Below are positions 1-6,091 of a stretch of 8,138 bases of DNA, one piece after another. The position numbers were made by a program, and so were the translations under genes. The notes under the pieces were generated by a model. That model made no database searches, was not told the origin of the DNA, and worked only from the letters and a program-made list of their open reading frames with translations. Source of the DNA: CAZJOD01 sp964547525 (lineage in GTDB: Bacteria; Bacillota; Clostridia; JAAYHZ01); the NCBI GenBank assembly GCA_964547525.1, contig CAZJOD010000165.1, positions 1-8,138 on the forward strand. Reading direction: 5' to 3'. Position 1 is the first letter of the stretch. Every line of letters begins with the position of its first letter.

Positions 1-803
1 TCTTTGTATGAGCTGTTGCTTAGGCACCTCATAAGAAATACCGATACCGCTTTTATGTCGGATGTGGAACGATTGTATTTAAGTTTCACGAAATCGGGAG
101 CGGGAATATTGAAAGTATGTGAAACAATGTCGATGATACTTTCGGGCGGGAGATCTCTACGGTATATGTGCCGATAACTGCGATACTCATATGGTTCTTT
201 TGTTATGCTTTTATGAATCGAATGGAGCAGTTCTTGTTTTTGTGTTACTTTATTACAGCTTGTTACGTAATCAATATATAAATTAATTGCCGAATCGGGG
301 TTTTTATCAAAGTGTGACAGAATGAACTCTTTATTTATCAAACCGAAATCATCGGTTCTTTGATTAATATAGATTCCGTAAGAAGAGAACGGATATTGAT
401 GAACACAATCACTGAATTCCGGAATGTCTTTCGGATTGTTATGTATATAGGCCGATACTGCTAAGCCGGCATTGTCATCTTTTATGATGTTATTCAGATA
501 TCGGTTTTGGAACACATGACCGTGCCGGTTATATTTTTTATTGTAATAAAGAGCATAGCTTAAGTTTAAGCCGTGCATGAATTTTGATATGTCACAGCCT
601 TGTGGGTCGAATAGGATATGTACATGAGTATCCATAAGGCAGTAGGCAAGGATCCTACATTGAAATTTTTGATTGTATTGAGCGGTAAGCTGTAGATATT
701 TTCTCTTGTCGTCATTATTGCTAAAAAGATATATTTCACTTATACTTCTGCACATTATGTGGTGAATTGAATCCGGATTTCTCTTTCGTGCTGATCTTGG
801 CAT
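1..803 (-). CDS. Y1 (HUH) transposase, REP-associated type, C-terminus cut by window edge
   Basis: Translating the minus strand from the ATG at 803 gives 267 open codons to the window edge with no stop. The protein resembles the IS200-like Y1 / REP-associated tyrosine transposases (RAYT), single-strand-specific DNA nucleases that nick and rejoin DNA through a tyrosine. Visible signatures are the HUH motif THVHIL (His60, His62), the family block HGHVFQNRY (94-102) and AYIHNNP (118-124), where Tyr119 is the likely nucleophile. After residue 150 comes the extended C-terminal part these proteins share. The last visible residues (VFLMRCLSNSSYK) look like the start of the DnaA-like helix-turn-helix often found at their end, so perhaps 20-50 residues are missing. 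A GGAGG at 813-817 lies 8-9 nt before the ATG and supports the start. No stop or frameshift is visible, so it may be functional. The divergent neighbour is the ECF sigma gene. The family call is strong; the substrate is inferred. Confidence 0.88.
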   Translation of the reverse strand, partial: MPRSARKRNPDSIHHIMCRSISEIYLFSNNDDKRKYLQLTAQYNQKFQCRILAYCLMDTHVHILFDPQGCDISKFMHGLNLSYALYYNKKYNRHGHVFQNRYLNNIIKDDNAGLAVSAYIHNNPKDIPEFSDCVHQYPFSSYGIYINQRTDDFGLINKEFILSHFDKNPDSAINLYIDYVTSCNKVTQKQELLHSIHKSITKEPYEYRSYRHIYRRDLPPESIIDIVSHTFNIPAPDFVKLKYNRSTSDIKAVSVFLMRCLSNSSYK

Positions 804-824
804 TAATAAAAGCCTCCAATGGGT

Positions 825-854
825 GGTATATTTAACAATTATTATATATGTCAA
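825..854 (-). promoter_or_regulatory. Candidate sigma-A promoter of the Y1 transposase
   Basis: On the minus strand a perfect -35 TTGACA (854-849) is followed after 18 bp by TATACC (830-825), four of six consensus bases. The start codon lies 21 nt further on, with the ribosome binding site between. The -35 is convincing and the -10 is weak. Confidence 0.4.
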
Positions 855-967
855 AGGATCCGGCAATAGATATAGGGTAATTTGTAGTTATTTGTCTTTT
901 TTCCTTGTACATAAAAAGATCTACATGGTTTATGGTTATATTCATCAAAAAGCGTGTTAGTTGAGAA

Positions 968-1084
968 GCGTCCCCTACTACTTAGGACTGAGCAACCAAA
1001 ACCGCTATTCCCCAAAAACCCGCTCTCGTAAAGTCATGTGACATGTATACCATGCTACAATAGGGGTGCAGAATGTGTGGGAGG
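968..1084 (+). repeat. Intergenic repeat family X, copy X1
   Basis: This G/C-richer block lies in an otherwise AT-rich gap of 436 bp. It aligns over its length with X2 (3080-3176). CCGCTCTCGTA (1020-1030) is identical to 3114-3124, ATGTGAC (1036-1042) to 3130-3136 and ATGCTACA (1052-1059) to 3145-3152. The purine-rich 3' end, ending in GGGAGG at 1084, is shared with both X2 and X3. TGTGACATG (1037-1045) and CATGCTACA (1051-1059) can form an imperfect stem with one G-T pair and one mismatch. The copy ends about 155 bp before the sigma factor start. Its function is unknown; it could be a small mobile repeat or an upstream regulatory element. The rest of the gap (855-967) shows nothing I can support. 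Confidence 0.7.
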
Positions 1085-1124
1085 GTTGGTTGTGTGTGAA
1101 ATGGTTTTAGAAAGAATATTATAG

Positions 1125-1151
1125 CCTATTTATTTCTGAAAATAATATAGG
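1125..1151 (+). promoter_or_regulatory. Inverted repeat in the upstream region of the ECF sigma gene
   Basis: CCTATTTATTT (1125-1135) pairs with AAATAATATAGG (1140-1151) over 11 bp with one bulged T and a 4-nt loop. A TATAAT hexamer follows at 1163-1168 without a recognisable sigma-A -35 at 17 bp. The inverted repeat sits where a -35 region would be, so it could be an operator or an activator site. The -10 and the role are inferred. Confidence 0.4.
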
Positions 1152-1182
1152 TAATATGATAATATAATAAAAAAATATCCAA

Positions 1183-1199
1183 CCGAAAGGCATTTTCGG
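1183..1199 (+). promoter_or_regulatory. Short hairpin/operator in the leader of the ECF sigma gene
   Basis: CCGAAA (1183-1188) and TTTCGG (1194-1199) form a perfect 6-bp inverted repeat with a 5-nt loop, 41 bp before the ATG at 1240 and just after the TATAAT at 1163. It could be an autoregulatory operator or a leader hairpin. It is too short to class further. Confidence 0.35.
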
Positions 1200-1239
1200 G
1201 TACTTAATATATGAAAGTACTTTTTAAGAGGTTTTTGCA

Positions 1240-2862
1240 ATGACCAGAAGAAACGAATTAATAGAGCTGCTGACAAATGAATACATTGAAAAGATATTAG
1301 GTTTTGCATATATTAAAACAGCTGACAAAACACAAGCCGAAGATTTGACCCAAGATATCTGCACTGAATTAATCAAAATAATTAATTCCGGTAAAGATAT
1401 TAAAAACTTTAATGCCTTTGTATGGAAAGTAACAAATAATCTATTTTATAAATGGTTTTACCGTAAAAAAAAGAATAACTTTATGTATCTAACCGGTTTG
1501 GAAGAGTCTGCTGAAAATATCGAAGGTTACTATGAGGAGCGGGAAGAAAAATTACTGCTCTTAAGGGAAATATCTCTATTATCTAAAATTTACCGGGAAG
1601 TAGTTCTAATGCATTATTTTGACGGTAAAAGTTGCTTAGATATCGCAAATCTTAAGAATGTAAAGGAAGGTACGGTCAAATGGTGGCTCTATGATGCTCG
1701 GAAGTATATTAAGAAAGGAATGATTAAAATGCGCGAATACGGTGAAAAAAGTTATAGGCCTGGAAAACTTCATATTGGAACACAAGGAGTTATGGGTGAA
1801 AATAGAGAGCCAACATCCCTTGTCAAACATAAAATACATCAAAATATTTTACTTGCGGCATATAAACAGCCGCAAACTATATCTCAATTAAGCCTTGAGC
1901 TTGGAATATCTTCTCCCTATATAGAAGATGCGGTAGACTTTCTTTGTGAAAATCAAGTTCTTAAGAAAGCTTCTAAGGATTATTATCAAACTGATTTTAT
2001 AATAATGTCGAGATATGACCTTGCAAAAGTTATTGTTGAATTGAATGAAGCTTTTGGAGATGATTACTATAATATATTAATAGACTATTTAAAGAAAAAT
2101 CGCAACTATCTTGAAAATTATGGATATAATGTATCCGGGTTCTCATGGGAAAGATTACTGTGGATATATATTTTCTTATTCGAAAATTTTGCATATAGTA
2201 ATTTTAAGCATCTTAAAAATATTGGTAAACAGGACCTGCCGGAGCGTCCTTATGGAGGAAAGTGGCTCGCACTTGGATTTGAAGATGGCGATAAAAATTC
2301 ATACATGGAAATACATAATAAAGACTTTGAATGGGATGGCCCTTTAACTATCGGTAACGAAAATGGAATAGAGTCCGGTTATGTTACATGTCTTGCTCAT
2401 TATTGGAGTGGATGTGATAATCAATGGCTTCAAAAGATTCCATATAAGGCCTTTTCAGTATATATTAAAACTCTGAAAGCTAACATGTCAACATGTGAAT
2501 TAACCGATATTGAAAAAGAATTACTTTTAAGTGGTATTAATAATGGATTTTTTATAGAAGAAAGCGGAAAGCTAAAACAAAATTTCCTTTACTTATGTCC
2601 GGAAACTTTCTATAAATTGAGAGATATGGCTAAAGAATTAAACAAGGAATTAAATGAAATATATAATCAGTCCTATAATTTAGTAGAGGACAGATTTGTT
2701 AAGATAATTCCGAATCATGTTCAAAATCAAGCTCAAAATTATCTTTCAATAATCTTCAGATACTTTGCTACATTTACATTATCAAGGGCTTATAACAATA
2801 AATTATTATCTAAACCGGATGAAAAATATAAACATTTATTATCATTATATGTTCGGGAATGA
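1240..2862 (+). CDS. ECF-type sigma-70 factor with long C-terminal winged-helix extension
   Basis: The gene encodes 540 aa, about three times the usual ECF sigma factor (roughly 160-200 aa). Residues 12-78 match sigma region 2, including AEDLTQDICTEL and FNAFVWKVTNNLF followed by a basic WFYRKKK, and would bind the -10 element and the RNA polymerase beta' clamp. Residues 105-162 match region 4: LSKIYREVVLMHYFDGKSC, then a helix-turn-helix with EGTVKWWLYDARKYIKKGM, which would read the -35. After a linker, residues 197-245 look like a winged helix (ILLAAYKQPQTISQLSLELG, then YIEDAVDFLCENQVLKK). The remaining 290 residues are soluble, aromatic-rich and unrecognised; I infer a sensor role. AAGAGG at 1226-1231 lies 8 nt before the ATG and sets the start. 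No anti-sigma gene adjoins it, so control may be built into the extension. A terminator follows the stop. The sigma part is sure, the tail's role is not. Confidence 0.88.
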   Translation: MTRRNELIELLTNEYIEKILGFAYIKTADKTQAEDLTQDICTELIKIINSGKDIKNFNAFVWKVTNNLFYKWFYRKKKNNFMYLTGLEESAENIEGYYEEREEKLLLLREISLLSKIYREVVLMHYFDGKSCLDIANLKNVKEGTVKWWLYDARKYIKKGMIKMREYGEKSYRPGKLHIGTQGVMGENREPTSLVKHKIHQNILLAAYKQPQTISQLSLELGISSPYIEDAVDFLCENQVLKKASKDYYQTDFIIMSRYDLAKVIVELNEAFGDDYYNILIDYLKKNRNYLENYGYNVSGFSWERLLWIYIFLFENFAYSNFKHLKNIGKQDLPERPYGGKWLALGFEDGDKNSYMEIHNKDFEWDGPLTIGNENGIESGYVTCLAHYWSGCDNQWLQKIPYKAFSVYIKTLKANMSTCELTDIEKELLLSGINNGFFIEESGKLKQNFLYLCPETFYKLRDMAKELNKELNEIYNQSYNLVEDRFVKIIPNHVQNQAQNYLSIIFRYFATFTLSRAYNNKLLSKPDEKYKHLLSLYVRE

Positions 2863-2883
2863 AAAAAAATAATATCTAAGAAT

Positions 2884-2916
2884 AGTGCTGCTCAAAGATG
2901 GGCAGCATTTTTCTTT
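2884..2916 (+). terminator. Rho-independent terminator of the ECF sigma gene
   Basis: GCTGCTC (2887-2893) pairs with GGGCAGC (2900-2906) with one G-T pair around a 6-nt loop. The stem is extended by the T2886-A2907 pair and followed by a T-rich tract. It begins 22 nt after the stop at 2862. The 3' arm overlaps the left edge of repeat R1. Confidence 0.82.
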
Positions 2917-3040
2917 AAAAATCTAACAACCTTAATAACTCTAATATTTGACCAGGTTGCTTGATGGGTATCAAATTTACAGTTTTTCTTTAAATATCGA
3001 ATCATTTCTGTAAAATACAAAAACTGAAGTAGAGTTTACA
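2903..3040 (+). repeat. Repeat family R, copy R1 (relic of an insertion sequence left end)
   Basis: R1 aligns with R4 (6337-6480), which leads directly into the DDE transposase. Shared landmarks are CAGCA at the left edge, CCTTAATAA (2930-2938), GTATCAAATT, a T-rich stretch resembling TTTTTCTTTAAATAT and the start of the TTTCTGTAAAATACAAAAAC block. TAATATTTGAC here matches CAATATTTGAC in R2. The hairpin that covers the transposase start in R4 is degenerate in R1 (3004-3011 against 3023-3030), and no start codon remains at the equivalent place. I infer a solitary, decayed insertion sequence end or a MITE-like derivative. Confidence 0.65.
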
Positions 3041-3079
3041 TTATTCTCACATATTACCCACCCGGCTCCAAACCTCATT

Positions 3080-3176
3080 GTACTAGGTTACAGCAAGCAA
3101 AATATTTTAAAAACCGCTCTCGTATAGGGATGTGACTGTACGGCATGCTACATTAGGTGTTGTAGAAGTAGGGAGG
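3080..3176 (+). repeat. Intergenic repeat family X, copy X2
   Basis: This copy follows R1 closely and lies upstream of the first XRE gene. It matches X1 in order: AGCAA-CAAAA, a run of A, CCGCTCTCGTA (3114-3124), ATGTGAC (3130-3136), ATGCTACA (3145-3152) and a G-rich end with GTAGAAGTAGGGAGG (3162-3176). The shared order without matching coding potential shows a nucleotide-level repeat. Resemblance to X1 may extend left to about 3066. Confidence 0.7.
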
Positions 3177-3268
3177 AGTTGTCTGGTATATTAATTTATG
3201 TTGTCACAAACACAACGCTCTGTTGAGTTATGGTATCTTTTAAGTCGCTACAAATTCGATTGCTGATA

Positions 3269-3292
3269 TGCGATAATATAGACACGGTACCG
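3269..3292 (+). promoter_or_regulatory. Candidate extended -10 and palindromic operator of the XRE/TPR-like gene
   Basis: TGCGATAAT (3269-3277) fits an extended -10 (TG, one base, then a TATAAT-like hexamer) 43 nt before the ATG at 3320. No good -35 is seen. Just downstream, CGGTACCG (3285-3292) is a perfect 8-bp palindrome near the expected transcript start, a natural place for autorepression by the XRE protein. Both calls are inferred. Confidence 0.35.
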
Positions 3293-3319
3293 AAAACAAA
3301 ATTTATGGAGGAACAAGCC

Positions 3320-4183
3320 ATGCCTCAATCAATAGGACAGACGATCAAAAGGCTTCGCAAGGAAAGAAACCTTACACAGGAGGAACTTGCAGAACAACTC
3401 AATGTAACCTCGCAAGCCGTATCAAAATGGGAGAACGAAACTGGAATGCCGGACATTTCACAGGTTATTCCGCTGGCAAGCGTTTTCGGCGTAAGCACGG
3501 ACGAACTGTTCGGGACATACAGAACGAGCGAAAAAGACGAAGTGCGGGAAATCCTTAATAGCGCATACCGGTTGAAAAAAGATAAGAAAGTAAAAGATAT
3601 TTATGCCGAATTGCAGGACGGATTGCGAAATTATCCGAATAATATGTGGTTATTAGTGAATTGTCTTGAAATAGGCATTTCTCTTGCTTATCCTGAAAAT
3701 GAAACTTATGACGAAACTCGCGGACAGGAAATTTATCAGGAGTGCATACGCATGGCGAACATTATAACATCTAACTCTAAAGAAACTAATGATATTTTAA
3801 GGGCGCATATGATTATGGTGCTTCTGCATTCAGCATATGGAAACATTGAAAAAGCACGGGAACATGCTAGTAAATTCCCGATGCGTTCTGATATGACTTT
3901 TCATATTATGTTGGCTTATATCGCACACCATGAAAAAAAATATATCGACGAAGCGGCTCATAGCCGTGAAAATATAAAATTTCACCTTGAATCGCTTGTG
4001 TATGCGATGATGCAGTTGGCGAATGCTTACAAACATATGCAGCGTAACGATTATGCTTTGGATATATATAACCGGGTAAAACAATTACTTGAATTATTCC
4101 CAAATGACGAACATTTCTCAACTCCAACAGTTTGGACGGAATGGGGTCAATTAGATGAATTGATTACGAAATTGCAATCGTGA
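3320..4183 (+). CDS. XRE-family regulator with TPR-like helical C-terminal domain
   Basis: The gene encodes 287 aa. Residues 5-63 form a Cro/C1-type helix-turn-helix with the typical clostridial pattern: IKRLRKERNLTQEELAEQL, recognition helix VTSQAVSKWEN (29-39), then MPDISQVIPLASVFGVSTDELFG. Residues 75-287 are almost wholly helical and TPR-like. The best repeat, at about 226-262, contains AMMQLANAYKHMQRNDYALDIYNRVKQ. Such tails usually bind a peptide, a partner protein or a ligand and switch DNA binding, but no ligand can be read here. The start is the ATG at 3320 because GGAGG (3307-3311) lies 8 nt before it; the in-frame ATG at 3230 has no ribosome binding site. No partner gene adjoins it, so it acts alone or on itself. 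Family call firm, target unknown. Confidence 0.88.
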   Translation: MPQSIGQTIKRLRKERNLTQEELAEQLNVTSQAVSKWENETGMPDISQVIPLASVFGVSTDELFGTYRTSEKDEVREILNSAYRLKKDKKVKDIYAELQDGLRNYPNNMWLLVNCLEIGISLAYPENETYDETRGQEIYQECIRMANIITSNSKETNDILRAHMIMVLLHSAYGNIEKAREHASKFPMRSDMTFHIMLAYIAHHEKKYIDEAAHSRENIKFHLESLVYAMMQLANAYKHMQRNDYALDIYNRVKQLLELFPNDEHFSTPTVWTEWGQLDELITKLQS

Positions 4184-4229
4184 TTTTATAATCGATATGC
4201 TCAATACACATTCAAAAAGGATCAATACC

Positions 4230-4345
4230 CAGCAATTTCCCTTTTATATTCCAAAAACCTAATAAATCCAATATTTGACGCAGTTTTTAAGTTTATAGTA
4301 TCAAATCATTTCTGTTAAAATACTAAAACGAAAATGGTATTTTTA
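4230..4345 (+). repeat. Repeat family R, copy R2
   Basis: R2 begins 47 bp after the XRE/TPR-like stop. Positions 4231-4256 are identical over 26 bp to R3 (5344-5369), and ATTTCTGTTAAAATAC (4308-4323) is identical to R4 (6442-6457). The right arm of the R4 hairpin is altered here (4327-4335). An ATG at 4334, equivalent to the transposase start, opens only an 11-codon frame, so no transposase remains. It is shorter than R4 because the part between GTATCAAAT and CATTTCTG is missing. No convincing terminator is seen for the gene before it. Confidence 0.72.
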
Positions 4346-4361
4346 TTCCACACATCCATCA

Positions 4362-4415
4362 AACCTTAATGTGCGCTGTATGGATGCTGCCATAGCGGTG
4401 CAGAAGGTGGGGAGG
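4362..4415 (+). repeat. Intergenic repeat family X, copy X3 (internally deleted)
   Basis: AAACCTTAATGT matches AAACCTCATTGT just left of X2. The next part resumes at the CTGTA-ATGCT segment and ends in GCAGAAGGTGGGGAGG (4400-4415), close to the ends of X1 and X2. About 50 bp of the central segment, including CCGCTCTCGTA, are absent. It lies 125 bp before the second XRE start. Confidence 0.55.
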
Positions 4416-4470
4416 ATGTGCATAAATAAACCAACTCACCATATAGGCGGATTAATATCTATTTAATGTA

Positions 4471-4504
4471 TGGTATATCTTAGAAAACATCGATACAATA
4501 TAAT
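4471..4504 (+). promoter_or_regulatory. Candidate promoter of the second XRE gene
   Basis: A consensus TATAAT -10 (4499-4504) lies 35 nt before the ATG at 4540. The -35 position reads TATCTT, a poor match, which hints at activator or autogenous control. TATGGTATATCTT here resembles TATGGTATCTTTT at 3227-3239 upstream of the other XRE gene. Confidence 0.4.
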
Positions 4505-4539
4505 CAAAAGTTCTCATTTAATAAATGGAGGTATTTGTA

Positions 4540-5337
4540 ATGATTATTGGCGAAAAAATAGCGGAGATGCGTAAAGCAAAAGGGATTACCCAAGAGGATT
4601 TGGCAACTACAATAGGGGTTTCTGCCCAAACCGTATCAAAATGGGAGAATAGTGTATCAATGCCGGATATCATGCTTCTACCCGTTATTGCAGATATTTT
4701 TGAGGTAAGTATTGATACTTTATTTGATAGAAATATTGACAAAAATTATAATCTTACTCCTTATGATGTTTATGATTCTTTGGAAGAAAATTTCATTTTT
4801 ATTATGCAAAAAGCTTTTTATGATAATAATGATATTATTACGTTGGAGCAGCGAGTTCAGGAATGCAAAAAAGTATTGGAATCAAATACAAAAATGCAAT
4901 CTGGAATATATGAGGGTAAATCAGGAGCTGTATATTTTTCTAAAGAGACCGGAGGGGTTTTACTTGCAAAAAAATCGGAAGGTTGGGAATCACTATTTGA
5001 GGATGAGAGCGTAATTAAAATGTTAAGAAATCTTTCCAATGATAGCTATAGAAATGTTATACATTACATATGTAGTAATATTGGTGGAACGTATACTGCT
5101 TCTTCAATGGCAAAAAGATGTGAAATAGCTATACAAAATGCTCAGTCGGCAATTGATACATTGGTTGAAGATAATATATTACGAAGTGATACAATCGAAA
5201 TTGATAATAATATTCTATATGTTTATAGGTTTAATAATCTTGAAAGTAAAGCTCGTATTTTAATGTTATATATTTCATTAACTTATCTCAAAAGATTTGA
5301 TAAATTCGTATCATCTTTTTATTCTTGGTGCGGATGA
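4540..5337 (+). CDS. XRE-family regulator with second winged-helix-like C-terminal region
   Basis: The gene encodes 265 aa. Residues 2-62 are a Cro/C1 helix-turn-helix: KIAEMRKAKGITQEDLATTI, recognition helix VSAQTVSKWEN (27-37), MPDIMLLPVIADIFEVSIDTLF. Residues 100-155 could form a small mixed domain (KSGAVYFSKETGGVLLAKKSEGW). Residues 160-230 look like a winged helix: MLRNLSNDSYRNVIHYICSN, then TASSMAKRCEIAIQNAQSAIDTLVEDNILRS and a beta wing. Two DNA-binding-type folds in one chain suggest one is used for sensing or dimerisation; this is inferred. The start is the ATG at 4540, with GGAGG at 4527-4531, 8 nt upstream; the in-frame ATG at 4525 overlaps that site and is rejected. The gene stands alone, and R3 begins 5 bp after its stop. 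No ligand or target can be named. Confidence 0.86.
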   Translation: MIIGEKIAEMRKAKGITQEDLATTIGVSAQTVSKWENSVSMPDIMLLPVIADIFEVSIDTLFDRNIDKNYNLTPYDVYDSLEENFIFIMQKAFYDNNDIITLEQRVQECKKVLESNTKMQSGIYEGKSGAVYFSKETGGVLLAKKSEGWESLFEDESVIKMLRNLSNDSYRNVIHYICSNIGGTYTASSMAKRCEIAIQNAQSAIDTLVEDNILRSDTIEIDNNILYVYRFNNLESKARILMLYISLTYLKRFDKFVSSFYSWCG

Positions 5338-5341
5338 TAAA

Positions 5342-5450
5342 TTAGCAATTTCCCTTTTATATTCCAAAAGCCTTAATAACTTTAATTTTTTTGTACCAAC
5401 GGGTCACCTTTAATAAAATAAAAAAATAACTGTTAGATTCAAAACCATTA
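5342..5450 (+). repeat. Repeat family R, copy R3
   Basis: R3 starts directly after the second XRE stop. Positions 5344-5369 are identical to R2 (4231-4256), and AAAAGCCTTAATAA (5366-5379) is identical to R4 (6361-6374). Further on, CCTTTAA, CTGTTA and CAAAAC keep the order and spacing of R4, but the hairpin and start codon are gone. It is another relic without a transposase. Confidence 0.68.
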
Positions 5451-5457
5451 TGCACGA

Positions 5458-5468
5458 CACCACTGGTG
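5458..5468. promoter_or_regulatory. Short perfect palindrome CACCA-C-TGGTG
   Basis: Five-base arms flank a single C, just beyond R3. It could be a small operator. Nothing nearby ties it to a gene, and the following 110 bp show no other feature. Confidence 0.2.
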
Positions 5469-5581
5469 ATCTTTAATCGCCGTTTAATTCAGATGCAATA
5501 CCTACAAACATTATACGAAAGGATAAAATCGCTTAAATATTTACCCGCATGTTTTCTACCTGATTTTTTTCCTCGATTTTC

Positions 5582-5611
5582 ATTGTAAAAACATTTCTAT
5601 TATTTTACAAT
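5582..5611 (+). promoter_or_regulatory. Promoter embedded in a perfect 9-bp inverted repeat
   Basis: ATTGTAAAA (5582-5590) and TTTTACAAT (5603-5611) are perfect inverted arms with a 12-bp centre. The same arms contain TTGTAA (5584-5589) and TACAAT (5606-5611), 16 bp apart, matching -35 and -10 hexamers at 4/6 and 5/6. A dimeric regulator on this site would cover both promoter elements. A short ORF with a good ribosome binding site starts 32 nt downstream. Confidence 0.5.
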
Positions 5612-5643
5612 ATATGTGAAGCTGATTTTCAGGGGAGAGAAGT

Positions 5644-5697
5644 ATGTGGGAAGATAAGTATGAGAAACTTTTACGACACAAAAGAAGATACTCATAA
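5644..5697 (+). CDS. 17-codon ORF, possible leader peptide or truncated gene start
   Basis: ATG at 5644 is preceded by AGGGGAG (5631-5637) at 6 nt spacing and by the inverted-repeat promoter at 5582-5611. The peptide is MWEDKYEKLLRHKRRYS, strongly charged and basic at its end. Reading past the stop in the +1 frame continues for nine codons (HNFKMKVFH). The whole could be the remains of a small clostridial protein cut by a frameshift, or a short basic peptide in its own right. I do not recognise it with confidence. A second promoter begins 21 nt after the stop. Confidence 0.3.
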   Translation: MWEDKYEKLLRHKRRYS

Positions 5698-5718
5698 TTT
5701 TAAAATGAAGGTCTTCCA

Positions 5719-5745
5719 TTGACACATTGTGGTAAAAGTTATAAT
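5719..5745 (+). promoter_or_regulatory. Candidate sigma-A promoter upstream of the restriction gene fragment
   Basis: A perfect TTGACA (5719-5724) and a perfect TATAAT (5740-5745) are 15 bp apart; with the usual 17 bp the -10 would be TAATAT. It points towards the restriction-modification fragment 300 bp away. The intervening 5750-6041 holds no intact gene, only a decayed frame. Confidence 0.45.
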
Positions 5746-5884
5746 ATAAGATTAAAAGTATATTTAAAATAAACATGGCGCATTAATTTTTTGATGATAT
5801 TACAAGAGAAAATGTGGGACACAAAAAATATTCAGATAGTCAATAAATATTAGTTTTAGAGCGACAGGAAGTGGATAATATTAG

Positions 5885-6091
5885 ATGGAAAACGTGCTTT
5901 ATTTTCTTTAAGAGCTTTTGCTAGAAGATTATAGCTTTAATTATTTTGCCGCTTATTCAAGATTAGATAAATTGAATATGGTAGCGTATAATGTTAAAAT
6001 TTTATTATATATAAATAATGTAATAAGGAAAGGTGAAAATTATGGCAAGAGAAGGATATATCTCAGATTATATAAGTGGTGTGGATGTTAA
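5885..6091 (+). pseudogene. Possible decayed small gene with an in-frame stop
   Basis: From ATG 5885 the frame reads MENVLYFL, meets TAA at 5909, then stays open for 59 codons beginning ELLLEDYSFNYFAAYSRLDK and overlapping the next gene in another frame. If the stop were once CAA, it would be a protein of about 68 aa. No ribosome binding site is evident and I recognise no family. In DNA this AT-rich a run of this length can arise by chance. Confidence 0.2.

Noticed and set aside
2111..2347. Plus-strand frame inside the ECF sigma gene
   Set aside because: Out-of-frame shadow of a clearly coding sequence with no ribosome binding site.
3230..3319. Upstream ATG at 3230 as the start of the XRE/TPR-like gene
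   Set aside because: No ribosome binding site precedes it. The 30 added residues are not part of the XRE fold, while ATG 3320 has GGAGG at 8 nt.
968..4415. Integron attC sites between the regulators
   Set aside because: The cassette look suggested it, but no paired RYYYAAC and GTTRRRY core sites flank the repeats and no integrase is seen.
4525..4539. ATG at 4525 as the start of the second XRE gene
   Set aside because: It overlaps the GGAGG that serves ATG 4540, and the XRE domain begins at MIIGEKI.
6033..6041. GTG at 6033 as the start of the restriction fragment
   Set aside because: It lies inside the ribosome binding site; the family begins at the MAREGYISDY position.
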